Shown: positions 1-8,255 of the stretch, piece after piece
How positions within the stretch are numbered: the stretch's first letter is position 1
How the letters are laid out: each line of letters opens with the position of its first letter
Assembly: GCA_017431165.1 (NCBI GenBank)
Contig: JAFRLO010000045.1
Coordinates: 1-40,374, forward strand
Direction of reading: 5' to 3'
Length of the DNA: 40,374 nt
Origin: Eggerthellaceae bacterium
Lineage (GTDB): Bacteria; Actinomycetota; Coriobacteriia; Coriobacteriales; Eggerthellaceae
Program-made: the position numbers and the translations under genes
Notes under the pieces: generated by a model
What the model was told of the DNA's origin: nothing
Databases searched by the model: none
What the model saw: only the letters and a program-made list of their open reading frames with translations

Positions 1-127
1 GCCACCAGAATCCTTCCAGCGGAGGCACTACATAATCAAAGTATCCATCGATCTGATGATCGCCTTTCTTACTCATCTTGATCGTAAAGGCAATTCCGTA
101 CAACAGACCTATGGCCTGTTTATATTC
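1..127 (-). pseudogene. GyrI-like domain protein fragment, 5'-truncated and cut by the window edge
   Basis: The minus-strand frame reads EYKQAIGLLYGIAFTIK, then GDHQIDGY and PPLEGFWW, the typical middle of GyrI-like small-molecule-binding proteins. The frame runs off the left edge. Upstream, the frame overlaps the last codons of the penicillin-binding protein gene and meets a TGA at 164-166. No ATG or GTG start precedes the conserved part, and the roughly 40 residues that normally come before EYKQAI are absent. The simplest reading is a deletion that joined the PBP 3' end to the interior of a GyrI-like gene. Initiation at the TTG inside LLYG cannot be excluded. The identification rests on remembered family sequence, not on a search. 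Confidence 0.55.
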
Positions 128-2355
128 TCCTCTTCCTTCGTGGACGAGTTCAGGCCCTTGATGTCAAGGTCAGTATTAGAGAAGGTGCGCCAGTAGTTGG
201 GATACCCAGCTTCAGGAAAGTCGCGCGATTCGGAATCGGCAAGGGCAGCACTCACGAAATCACTGAACACGTCAGCGACAGTACCTGAACACGAGACGCG
301 ATTGGTACGGTCTCCCATCCAGACCGCCACGGAAAGCTGCGGAGTGATGCCGCAGAACCATAGGTTAAGGTAATTCTCGGACGTGCCCGTCTTACCCGCC
401 GCAATCTGATCGATATCCAAGGCAGCCGCGGAACCCGTTCCATGGTAGGAATAAATGACACCTTCCATGATCTCGGTCGCCGCATGGGCGATCTCGGGCT
501 CTAGGGCCTTTTCACCCTTGGGATTCGTATTGTCGATGATGACATTGCCCTTGCGATCATACGCAATCTCGACAACCTCGGCTTTATAATGAGTGCCTCC
601 GTTGGCGATAGTCGCATAGGCATCGGCCATCTCAAGCGGCGTGACACCGCTCGTGCCTAAGGTAAGGGACGGCACTTCGGCAAGATCGGATTTGATACCC
701 ATGCGATGGGCGACCTCGGCTACCTTATCGGCACCGAGCACCCAGATAAGGCGTGAGAAGCCCGTATTCGAGGACACTTCGAACGCACCCTGCATGGTTT
801 GCGTGCCGTAGTTGATCTTGTCATAGTTATAAATCTTGTTATCGTAGCCGGGCAGCTGCACCATCGATCCGCAATCGATCGGCGTCTGCGGGCTGATACC
901 GCCCTCGAGTGCCGCGATCAACGTGAAGGTCTTGAACGACGAGCCTGCTTGGCGCTGCGCTTGAGCGGCGAGGTTCCACTGGTCTTCGTAATAGTCCTTG
1001 CCACCCACCATGGCCTTCACATAACCGTTGGAGGGGTCGACTGCCACGATTGCGACCTCGAGTGAATCGTTGACCCGATCCTCCTTATCGGCAGCAGCTT
1101 CTTCGGCTTTTTTCTGCATGTCGACATCGAGCGTGGTGTAAACGGTCATGCCGCCTTGGAACACATCCGCCGTCGACAGACCATAGTCGCTCGTCAGGGT
1201 CTCGCGCACATAGCTTGCGAAATAGGGATACCCGACAATGCCGTCGTTGGACTCCCACGTGACATTCAGTTCGATGGGCTCCTGTTTGGCTGCTTCAGCT
1301 TCCTCCTGCGTGATGGCGCCATATGAGACCATGCGATTGAGCACGATGTTTCGGCGATCGAGCGCATGGTCGGGGAAATCAATGGGATTGTTATACGTCG
1401 GCGATTGCGGGATGCCGACCAAAAGTGCCGCCTCAGCTAAAGTAAGATCCTTCGAGCTCTTCCCGAAATAGCGCCTCGAGGCAGCCTCGATGCCGTAAGC
1501 ACCGTTGCCGTAATTAATGGTATTGATGTAGAGGAGCAGGATTTCGTCTTTAGAGAACATGCGCTCCATCTGGATGGCGAGGAACGCCTCGCGTACCTTG
1601 CGCTTGAGCGTAACCTCCGACATCTCATCGGCAAGGATCGTATTGCGTACGAGCTGTTGCGTGATGGTCGATGCTCCCTCGAGCGTTCCGCCCGTCATGT
1701 TGTTTATCACCGCACGCGCAATGCCGATCGGATCGACACCGATGTGCAGGTAGAAGCGCTCATCTTCTGTGGCGACCGTTCCCACAGTGGCATAGTTGCC
1801 GACCTCTTCGAGCGAATTCAGCGGAATGCGGTACTCGAATTGGAAGCGTGCGAGTAAGGTCTCATGATCGCTTGCATACACCATGGTCGGCTGAATCGTG
1901 TTGTATGCGGACGCGTCGTCGTACTCGGGCAGATCTTGGAGCCAATAGACGCATACCGCACCGATGCCGACGCAAGCCACGATGAACACACCTAAGATGC
2001 AAGTGAGAATCTTCTTTATGATGCTTGCAGACTTGAACCACTCCGAAAAGCTTCTGCGTTGGCGTTTTGCCTTCGGCTCGGCAGCATCCTCGGTGGCTTC
2101 GGGATCATCGGAATCGAGGGTTCCGAGGATATCGTCCTGATCAAGCTCGGCTTCTGAGAACTCCTTCCCATCGAAATCGTCTTCTTCGGACTCATCTTCG
2201 TCGGTTTGGAGCTCATCGGATGCAACAGCGCCATGACGAGGCTTTTTCACCGCGTCATCAGAATCGCCGAACATCTCATCGAGCACATCTTCATTAAGAT
2301 CAAGCTCGTCGTCGATCCAATCCTCTTCAGATCCGTGCTTTGCATGAAAAGCCAT
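109..2355 (-). CDS. Class A penicillin-binding protein (bifunctional transglycosylase/transpeptidase)
   Basis: This enzyme polymerises lipid II into glycan strands and cross-links the stem peptides at the outer face of the membrane. The 748-residue protein has an acidic cytoplasmic tail (residues 1-110), one membrane segment (about 112-140), a GT51 domain with the EDERF motif (Glu197) and GASTITQQL (227-235), and a transpeptidase domain with SSFK (472-475), SSN (528-530) and KTGT (655-658). All catalytic motifs are intact. The start is supported by an AAAGGGGGC ribosome-binding site about 8 bases upstream. The long Asp/Glu-rich tail is typical of actinobacterial PBPs. The 3' end overlaps the GyrI-like fragment, so the last C-terminal residues may not be ancestral. 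Confidence 0.95.
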   Translation of the reverse strand: MAFHAKHGSEEDWIDDELDLNEDVLDEMFGDSDDAVKKPRHGAVASDELQTDEDESEEDDFDGKEFSEAELDQDDILGTLDSDDPEATEDAAEPKAKRQRRSFSEWFKSASIIKKILTCILGVFIVACVGIGAVCVYWLQDLPEYDDASAYNTIQPTMVYASDHETLLARFQFEYRIPLNSLEEVGNYATVGTVATEDERFYLHIGVDPIGIARAVINNMTGGTLEGASTITQQLVRNTILADEMSEVTLKRKVREAFLAIQMERMFSKDEILLLYINTINYGNGAYGIEAASRRYFGKSSKDLTLAEAALLVGIPQSPTYNNPIDFPDHALDRRNIVLNRMVSYGAITQEEAEAAKQEPIELNVTWESNDGIVGYPYFASYVRETLTSDYGLSTADVFQGGMTVYTTLDVDMQKKAEEAAADKEDRVNDSLEVAIVAVDPSNGYVKAMVGGKDYYEDQWNLAAQAQRQAGSSFKTFTLIAALEGGISPQTPIDCGSMVQLPGYDNKIYNYDKINYGTQTMQGAFEVSSNTGFSRLIWVLGADKVAEVAHRMGIKSDLAEVPSLTLGTSGVTPLEMADAYATIANGGTHYKAEVVEIAYDRKGNVIIDNTNPKGEKALEPEIAHAATEIMEGVIYSYHGTGSAAALDIDQIAAGKTGTSENYLNLWFCGITPQLSVAVWMGDRTNRVSCSGTVADVFSDFVSAALADSESRDFPEAGYPNYWRTFSNTDLDIKGLNSSTKEEENINRP

Positions 2356-2387
2356 GCATTGGCCCCCTTTTGACTTGCATGGAAACC

Positions 2388-2393
2388 ATTATA
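2388..2393 (-). promoter_or_regulatory. Putative -10 box for the PBP gene
   Basis: A perfect TATAAT lies on the minus strand about 33 bases upstream of the PBP start codon. No good -35 box stands 16-18 bases upstream, so this rests on the -10 match alone. Confidence 0.35.
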
Positions 2394-2464
2394 CGTCAAG
2401 CACCTTCAGTCCATAATAAAACCGCACTGTGCATACGTGCAGATGAATGACGCTCCGCATAGCC

Positions 2465-3877
2465 TTACAAAACGCTTGCTGCAAGCTCGTCTAAAGCGGT
2501 CTCGTCGGCGGCAAGCGCCACGAGCGCGCTATCGAGTTGCTCGGCGACCGCATCGTGGCCCGTTCCACCAAAGGTCGTCCGTGCCCGGACGATGCTTTCG
2601 ATATCGAGCGCGCCGGCGATATCGTCCTCGAACAGCTCGCTTTCTGCCCTGAAATCCTCTAGCGAAAGATCGGATAGGTCGCAGGAGCGCTGCTCGCACA
2701 GAAGCACGAGGTGACCAACCACCTCATGCGCCTGGCGGAACGGCATGCCCTTCTTGGCCAGGTAATCGGCCACGTCCGTCGCGGCAAGATAGCCCTTACA
2801 CGCCGCTTCGAACATGGCTTCTTCATGGGTCTCCATCGAAGCGATCATGCCGGCAGCGCAGACAAGGCAATCCTCAAGCGTCTTTGCGGCGTCGATCGCA
2901 CCTTCCTTGTCCTCCTGCAAATCCTTGTTGTATGCAAGCGGCAGGGATTTCATGGTGACGAGAAGCGCGACCAGATCCCCTACGACGCGGCCGGTCTTGC
3001 CGCGGATGAGCTCCGCGAAATCAGGGTTCTTCTTCTGCGGCATGATCGATGAGCCCGTTGAGAAAGCATCCGATAAGGTGATGAAACCGAACTCGGTCGT
3101 CGACCACAGGATAAGCTCCTCGCACAGGCGCGATAAGTGCATGCACGACACGCTGCACGCATACAGAAGATCGAGCAAGAAATCGCGATCGGATACCGCA
3201 TCGAGAGAATTCTGGATGACTGCGGCGAAGCCAAGGCTTTCGGCTGTGGCGAATCTATCAAGCGGATACGTCGTCCCAGCGAGCGCGGCAGCACCAAGCG
3301 GACAGGCGTCGGCAGCGAAGTACGCGGCGCTGATCCTCTCGAAATCGCGCGTCAGCATCCATACGTATGCGAGCAGATGATGCGAGAAGAGCACAGGTTG
3401 GGCATGCTGCATATGCGTATAACCTGGCAAGATCACATCGAAATGCTCTTGCGCCTGCTCGATGAGCACGCGCCTCAGCTCGATATTTGCATGCATCAGA
3501 TCGACGCAACGCTTCTTCGCGAACAGCCGCGTATCGGTGACGACTTGGTCGTTCCTGCTGCGGCCCGTATGGAGCCTGGCTCCCGCATCGCCGATCTCTT
3601 CCGTCAAGACCGACTCGACGGACATATGGATATCCTCATTGTTGATGTCGAACGGAAACTCCCCCGCCTCGATGCGCGCCTCGATGGAAGCGAGGCCTTT
3701 GTCGATGGCGGCTGCGTCATCCTTTGAGATGATGCCTTGCGCGGCGAGCATATGCGCATGAGCGCGCGAGCCCGCGATATCCTGATGGTAAAGCGCCTTG
3801 TCCACGGGAAGCGATGCGCCGAACTCTTGCGTGAACTCGCTCACATCCTCTTGGAACCGGCCTGACCACAATGCCAT
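2465..3877 (-). CDS. argH: Argininosuccinate lyase
   Basis: ArgH cleaves argininosuccinate to arginine and fumarate, the last step of arginine synthesis, as a cytoplasmic homotetramer. The 470-residue length is typical. Seen are the N-terminal LWSGRF motif, SRNDQV (about 107-112), the GYTHMQHAQP segment (about 152-161) and the fumarase/ASL signature GSSIMPQKKNP (275-285) with the catalytic serine loop. The gene starts 15 bases after the argR stop, with AAGGAG as ribosome-binding site, so the two form an operon with the repressor first. No other arg gene is present, so upstream steps must be encoded elsewhere or arginine metabolism is partial. Confidence 0.97.
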   Translation of the reverse strand: MALWSGRFQEDVSEFTQEFGASLPVDKALYHQDIAGSRAHAHMLAAQGIISKDDAAAIDKGLASIEARIEAGEFPFDINNEDIHMSVESVLTEEIGDAGARLHTGRSRNDQVVTDTRLFAKKRCVDLMHANIELRRVLIEQAQEHFDVILPGYTHMQHAQPVLFSHHLLAYVWMLTRDFERISAAYFAADACPLGAAALAGTTYPLDRFATAESLGFAAVIQNSLDAVSDRDFLLDLLYACSVSCMHLSRLCEELILWSTTEFGFITLSDAFSTGSSIMPQKKNPDFAELIRGKTGRVVGDLVALLVTMKSLPLAYNKDLQEDKEGAIDAAKTLEDCLVCAAGMIASMETHEEAMFEAACKGYLAATDVADYLAKKGMPFRQAHEVVGHLVLLCEQRSCDLSDLSLEDFRAESELFEDDIAGALDIESIVRARTTFGGTGHDAVAEQLDSALVALAADETALDELAASVL

Positions 3878-3892
3878 GTTTATCCTATCTCC

Positions 3893-4318
3893 TTATCCTT
3901 TGAACATCAGAATGGCCTGCTCGACCGAGCGTGCCGAATCCGGCGTATCCGCTACGAGCAGGATCGTATCATCACCTGCCACCGTGCCGAGCACGCCGGG
4001 AAGCTTCGCCTCATCGAGCGCGGCGCATACGCCGGCCGCACCGCCGACAGTCGCCTTGATGATGACGAGATTGCTCGCAGCATGCACCTCGACGACCAGA
4101 TCGCTCACCAATCTGCGCAGGCGGATCTCCTCGGGAAGGGCATATCGGCCAGTACGTGACTTAACGAGGCCTAAATCGGCGATATCCCGAGAAATCGTAG
4201 CCTGCGTGCATTCGAAGCCCTGCTTCTTCAGCTGGTCGGCGAGCTCCTGCTGTGTGCGGATCACGTTCTCGCGGACGATTGTCCGAATTGCTTGATGACG
4301 CTCCTGACGCTTTGCCAT
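3893..4318 (-). CDS. argR: Arginine repressor
   Basis: ArgR is an arginine-responsive hexameric repressor that controls arginine synthesis and catabolism genes. The 141-residue protein has the N-terminal winged helix (about 1-70, including RTQQELADQL and TQATISRDI) and the C-terminal oligomerisation and arginine-binding domain with the GTVAGDDTIL segment. Its ribosome-binding site AAGGAG stands 8 bases before ATG. It leads the argR-argH operon and is probably autoregulated: the AT-rich leader holds inverted repeats, though these do not match the classic ARG-box arm order. Confidence 0.96.
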   Translation of the reverse strand: MAKRQERHQAIRTIVRENVIRTQQELADQLKKQGFECTQATISRDIADLGLVKSRTGRYALPEEIRLRRLVSDLVVEVHAASNLVIIKATVGGAAGVCAALDEAKLPGVLGTVAGDDTILLVADTPDSARSVEQAILMFKG

Positions 4319-4351
4319 ATCACGTCTCCTTATTCCATAAAATTAGTTAAA

Positions 4352-4369
4352 TATTCACTTTTATGAATA
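4352..4369. promoter_or_regulatory. Inverted repeat upstream of argR (possible operator)
   Basis: The arms TATTCA and TGAATA are perfect and separated by six bases. They lie 34-51 bases upstream of the argR start in an AT-rich leader. ArgR boxes normally read TGAAT...ATTCA; here the arms are in the opposite order, so ArgR binding is only a suggestion. Confidence 0.35.
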
Positions 4370-4384
4370 CTAGCAGATAAAACA

Positions 4385-4419
4385 TGCTTATAAATGGAAA
4401 TAATTGCTTTTTATAAGCA
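4385..4419. repeat. 10-bp AT-rich inverted repeat between the glycosyltransferase and argR
   Basis: The perfect arms TGCTTATAAA (4385-4394) and TTTATAAGCA (4410-4419) flank a 15-base loop. On the minus strand the hairpin follows the glycosyltransferase stop codon by 25 bases and is followed by TGTTTTATC, so it may be a weak terminator. It may equally be an operator for argR. Confidence 0.4.
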
Positions 4420-4444
4420 GAAATATGTACGCTGTTGCCCGTTA

Positions 4445-5428
4445 TCAGGTGAGCGGCGGCATCGGCTTCCATGTCGGGTCGTGCATGATCACGCGAGAAT
4501 CCTTCCAGCCCTCGAACAGGCGCTCCGCTCCCGAACGAACGCACTTCTTATCGACGGCGAAGAGGCGGATGAATTCCTTGCAGAAGGTTAGGAAGGTGCC
4601 GAAGCCGAACGTGAAGCGGTTGAAATCGCCATGCTCCGCAAAATACCGCGCCATATAGCCGCGGTTGCGCATGATGTGGTAACGGTTCATGTCGGACGTG
4701 GAATTGAGCTGGCGAACACCGGCGATATCCCAATTGTTGATGTTACGCGTACGACGCAGGATGAAGTCGGATACAACGACAGGCGTCGTGACCTTGCTCG
4801 CCAGATATCCGTAGATGGTATCGTCCCAATAAATGAAGAAACGCGGATCAGGGATGCCGATCTTCTCCACGACCGAACGGGCGAAAAGCCCGCCTTCGAA
4901 GCACACGGTATTCATCACGCGATGGTCCGAGGTTTCGAAACCCTCGGGGGCAATCGGGTTCGGAATACCCAAAGGAACGAGGAAATGGTACTGCCAATAG
5001 AACGGCCCGCCATCGTAATCGTATCGACGACCTTGGATCACATCGTAGCGATCCGTCCATTTGGAGAGCTTTTGGATGGCATCCGGCTCGACCGCGACAT
5101 CATCGTCCATGAGCCAGAACCACTCGGCACCCAAATCGAAGGCGCGCTGAGTACCTGCGGAGAAACCGCCTGCACCGCCGCCGTTTTCCGGTTGCGGGAA
5201 GTACACGAAGTAACGGCGCTCGCCTTCCGCATCGAGCTCGGGTTCGCCCCAAATATCACGAGCAATCTGTTCGTACTCATCGACTATGAAAGAAGTGAGC
5301 GGGGAATCTTCATTGTCAGCGATGATGATGCGCCACGGCGCATCATCTAAGGAAACGAGGGAGTCGAACAAGGTCATAAGCAGCTCTTGGCGCTTAAAGG
5401 TCACTATGACGATCGCTAGCTTTTCCAT
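4445..5428 (-). CDS. Family 2 glycosyltransferase, galactofuranosyl/rhamnosyltransferase-like
   Basis: This is a GT-A fold enzyme that moves a sugar from a nucleotide donor to a cell-surface glycan. The 327-residue protein starts with the GT2 strand LAIVIVTFKR, has IIADNED at the nucleotide-binding site, a metal-binding DDD in WFWLMDDDV, and a late FIYWDDT segment resembling the acceptor/catalytic region of GlfT-like enzymes. There is no membrane segment, so it probably acts at the cytoplasmic membrane face. It is divergent from the WecA-like gene at 5701 and may work in the same envelope glycan pathway. The donor and acceptor cannot be read from the sequence. A TGCTACAAT extended -10 lies near 5500 on the minus strand. 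Confidence 0.85.
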   Translation of the reverse strand: MEKLAIVIVTFKRQELLMTLFDSLVSLDDAPWRIIIADNEDSPLTSFIVDEYEQIARDIWGEPELDAEGERRYFVYFPQPENGGGAGGFSAGTQRAFDLGAEWFWLMDDDVAVEPDAIQKLSKWTDRYDVIQGRRYDYDGGPFYWQYHFLVPLGIPNPIAPEGFETSDHRVMNTVCFEGGLFARSVVEKIGIPDPRFFIYWDDTIYGYLASKVTTPVVVSDFILRRTRNINNWDIAGVRQLNSTSDMNRYHIMRNRGYMARYFAEHGDFNRFTFGFGTFLTFCKEFIRLFAVDKKCVRSGAERLFEGWKDSRVIMHDPTWKPMPPLT

Positions 5429-5700
5429 GTGAATGCTTCCCCATCAAAAACGCGCACCCCACTGAGATGCACCGAAAACCTCATTTGTAAGCTGCATCAT
5501 TGTAGCACACGGAGCATATGCGCTATCCGTTCCCGCGAAACTTAACCACAATGCCACGATTCTTCGTGATTCCTTACGGCGAAAGCCCGAATACTTATAC
5601 GAATGACGCGACATATGCGATACAATGAATTGGTTTATGTGCTGAAGAGGTTTACGTGCAAAACCAAAGCGTTACCGGAAGGGATGAAACATAACAAGCC

Positions 5701-6990
5701 GTGCATTGGCTCCAATACATTCTGCTGTTTATCATCGCGCTTGTCGTCACCGTGGCTACCATCCCCTTGGTGAAACGCCTCGCCATACGTCTCGATGCCA
5801 TCGATTACCCCGATAAGCGCCGCGTCAACACCAAGCCCATCCCCCGCTTAGGTGGTGTCTCCATCTACCTCGGCATACTCGCAAGCCTCATCGTATTCAT
5901 GATCGGCGTAGAGTTCTTCGGATGGAGCTCTCCACTCGAATTCAGGGACGCGCAAGGGCCCAATCTGCCGCTTGTCTTCTTAGGCATCACCACCATCTTC
6001 GGCGTAGGCGTCGTCGATGATATCTTCACTTTAAAGGCGATGCCCAAGTTCATCGCGCAGATCATCGCTGCGATCTTCGTGGTCGCAGGCGGGTTGCTCT
6101 TCGATGGGTTCACGAATCCCTTCTCCTATGGCTACATCGATTTGGGAATCTTCGCCTACCCCATCACCGTGTTCTACCTTGTCGCATTCGCGAACATCAT
6201 CAACTTAATCGATGGCCTTGATGGACTTGCCGCCGGCATCACGGCGATTACCGCGATGACCATCTTCGTGTTCGCAATCGGGAAGAACGAAATCGAGGCG
6301 GCATTCATCTCGATCACGCTCATCGGCTCGTGCCTGGGATTCTTGCGGTACAACTTCAATCCCGCATCGATTTTCATGGGTGATTCCGGTGCTCTTCTTT
6401 TGGGATTCTTGCTCGGCGTCTCGTCTTTGTTCGCAGTAGCCAAATCCGCGCTCATCGTCTCGCTTCTCGTGCCGATCGTCACTGCGGGCGTTCCCATCAT
6501 CGACACTGCGACCGCGATCATCCGACGCATGCGCGCTGGCGTCTCCATCGGCACGCCCGATAAGGGGCACATCCATCATCGCCTTTTGCAGTCGGGCTTC
6601 TCACAAAGAACCACCGTGTTCATCATGTGGGGCTGGACGCTTGTTCTTGCCGTATGCAGCATCTTCGTCACGCTGCTCGAACCTCCGGGAAACATCATCG
6701 CAATCATTATCGCATTGGCGGTTACCGTGTTCGCGATATTCAAGCTGAAGCTTTTAGGTCCAGTGCTCACGCACCACTACAACCCGCGTACGCGTAAGGA
6801 CGGCTCCAAAGAGCCCGAAGATGACACGCAAGCTTCCCGTGCAAAAAGCGGTGCCCGTAAAAGAAAGGCTGCCAATCGAACGCCGAGAACGCGCTCTTCC
6901 GCATCCGCAAGAGACGCACGATACACGCCATCGAACAGAAGCTCTTCAGCCAACAGGAGAAATGGCGGCACGCGCAACCGATCCGAGTAG
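5701..6990 (+). CDS. wecA: Polyprenyl-phosphate N-acetylhexosamine-1-phosphate transferase (WecA/TagO/MraY family)
   Basis: The enzyme loads GlcNAc-1-phosphate from UDP-GlcNAc onto undecaprenyl phosphate, the first step of teichoic-acid-like or other envelope glycans. About ten membrane helices are visible. Family motifs are PRLGG (about 48-52), DDIFTLKAMPKF, the NLIDGLDGLA segment, FMGDSGA and HIHHRL. The last 70 residues are a basic, Arg/Ser-rich cytoplasmic tail, an extension beyond the usual length. The start is GTG: an in-frame TAA at 5692-5694 excludes earlier starts. The only ribosome-binding-like sequence (GGAAGGG) is further upstream than usual. The next gene, a polysaccharide deacetylase, follows after 38 bases and is probably cotranscribed. 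Confidence 0.9.
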   Translation: MHWLQYILLFIIALVVTVATIPLVKRLAIRLDAIDYPDKRRVNTKPIPRLGGVSIYLGILASLIVFMIGVEFFGWSSPLEFRDAQGPNLPLVFLGITTIFGVGVVDDIFTLKAMPKFIAQIIAAIFVVAGGLLFDGFTNPFSYGYIDLGIFAYPITVFYLVAFANIINLIDGLDGLAAGITAITAMTIFVFAIGKNEIEAAFISITLIGSCLGFLRYNFNPASIFMGDSGALLLGFLLGVSSLFAVAKSALIVSLLVPIVTAGVPIIDTATAIIRRMRAGVSIGTPDKGHIHHRLLQSGFSQRTTVFIMWGWTLVLAVCSIFVTLLEPPGNIIAIIIALAVTVFAIFKLKLLGPVLTHHYNPRTRKDGSKEPEDDTQASRAKSGARKRKAANRTPRTRSSASARDARYTPSNRSSSANRRNGGTRNRSE

Positions 6991-7028
6991 CGAACACGCA
7001 TCCTAGATCTTCGAGAGGAACGTTAAAG

Positions 7029-8147
7029 ATGACCAAACGCAGCACTTCATCACTCTCCCATCGCTCGACCAAGGGTCTGAAGATCGCGATTCTTCTGCTC
7101 ATCATCCTGTTCGTCGCAGAGGCGATCGGTGGATTTATCTACATCAACTCGAAAGCCGACAAGGTCGATGGCAACACATCGAGCCAAACGACCAACCCCG
7201 CCCCTGCCGATAAAACGAAGGGCGCTTCCTCAACCGATCGCATCGTCATGACCATAAACGGCAGCCATGACACCTATGTCCTGCGTGGAGAAGAATATGT
7301 GGAGGGCTATTGCCATGCCGTCGACCTCGATGAAGGCGATATCACCTCAAGCATCGAGATCAAGGGAAGCGTGAACGCGGATAAGGCAGGTGACTACACG
7401 ATCACCTACACCGCTACCAACTCGCAAAAACAATCAGCGAGCTGCGAGCGAGTCGTGCATGTGGTAGATGATATGGCCACAAACACGGTCGGCGTGCCCG
7501 TGCTGATGTACCACTATGTATATACGGCAAACGACATGCCCGATGAGCTTGATGCGAACTTCATCGAGGATGTCGAGCTCGAAGAGCAGCTTTCGTATCT
7601 GACCTCTAACAATTACTACTATCCATCGTACCAGGAGCTCTCAGAATACATCGCAGGCCGCCATTCGCTTCCCGAGAAGAGCATCTTCCTCACATTCGAT
7701 GACGGTGAGGGCGGATTTTTGGATTACGGCGTGCCCCTGCTTGAGAAATACAAGGTTTTCGCAACATCGTTCCTTGTGACATGGGATAACGCAGGTCCTT
7801 GCACCTCCCGCCCGAGCCCGTATATCACGTATCAGACGCACTCAGAAGATATGCACCGCGGCGGCGGCAACATCGGGCATGGCGGTCGCATCAGCGCGAT
7901 GAGCCAGCAAGAGATTTACGACGACTTGAAGATGTCGACCGACAAGCTCGGAACCAAGGAGGCCTTCGCCTATCCATTCGGCGATCATACCGATACGGCG
8001 AGCGCGGCAATCCGCGAGCTCGGGATTCTGTGCGCGTTCACAACCGAATACGGACTGGTCAACGTGGGCGATGACCCCACGGCCTTAACCCGCATCCGCG
8101 TGACCGGCAGCGCGGGCCTCGATCGTTATGTAGGCTCGCTTTCGTAA
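7029..8147 (+). CDS. Membrane-anchored polysaccharide deacetylase with N-terminal Ig-like domain
   Basis: This extracytoplasmic CE4 (NodB) enzyme is predicted to remove N-acetyl groups from peptidoglycan or another amino-sugar polymer. The 372-residue protein has a signal anchor (about 18-40), a Ser/Thr-rich linker, a DUF5011-like Ig domain (about 75-150, including GDYTITYTATN), and a NodB domain from about 158. The deacetylase motifs are MYHYV, FLTFDDGEGG with the metal/base Asp pair, a THSEDMH segment as a variant of the histidine motif, and FAYPFGDH. The AGAGGA ribosome-binding site stands about 9 bases before ATG. The gene follows the WecA-like gene, which links it to envelope polysaccharide maturation. 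Confidence 0.88.
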   Translation: MTKRSTSSLSHRSTKGLKIAILLLIILFVAEAIGGFIYINSKADKVDGNTSSQTTNPAPADKTKGASSTDRIVMTINGSHDTYVLRGEEYVEGYCHAVDLDEGDITSSIEIKGSVNADKAGDYTITYTATNSQKQSASCERVVHVVDDMATNTVGVPVLMYHYVYTANDMPDELDANFIEDVELEEQLSYLTSNNYYYPSYQELSEYIAGRHSLPEKSIFLTFDDGEGGFLDYGVPLLEKYKVFATSFLVTWDNAGPCTSRPSPYITYQTHSEDMHRGGGNIGHGGRISAMSQQEIYDDLKMSTDKLGTKEAFAYPFGDHTDTASAAIRELGILCAFTTEYGLVNVGDDPTALTRIRVTGSAGLDRYVGSLS

Positions 8148-8180
8148 AGCCACCAAAGAGCGCAAACCATTATTCAAAAA

Positions 8181-8212
8181 AAGCGAGCGGCCCTTTCTTG
8201 GACCGCTCGCTT
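8181..8212 (-). terminator. Intrinsic terminator of pheST
   Basis: The 10-bp arms AAGCGAGCGG and CCGCTCGCTT are perfect. On the minus strand the hairpin is followed by seven T residues (8176-8182 region), so it mainly ends pheS-pheT. On the plus strand it is followed by TTCGTTCATTT and may weakly terminate the convergent deacetylase gene. Confidence 0.85.
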
Positions 8213-8255
8213 CGTTCATTTCCCAGTACATCACGCTGGCTGATATGGCGCGCTT

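Noticed and set aside
5684-5700. ATG after GGAAGGG upstream of the WecA-like gene
   Set aside because: It is out of frame with the transferase, and an in-frame TAA at 5692 blocks any earlier start; GTG at 5701 is used.
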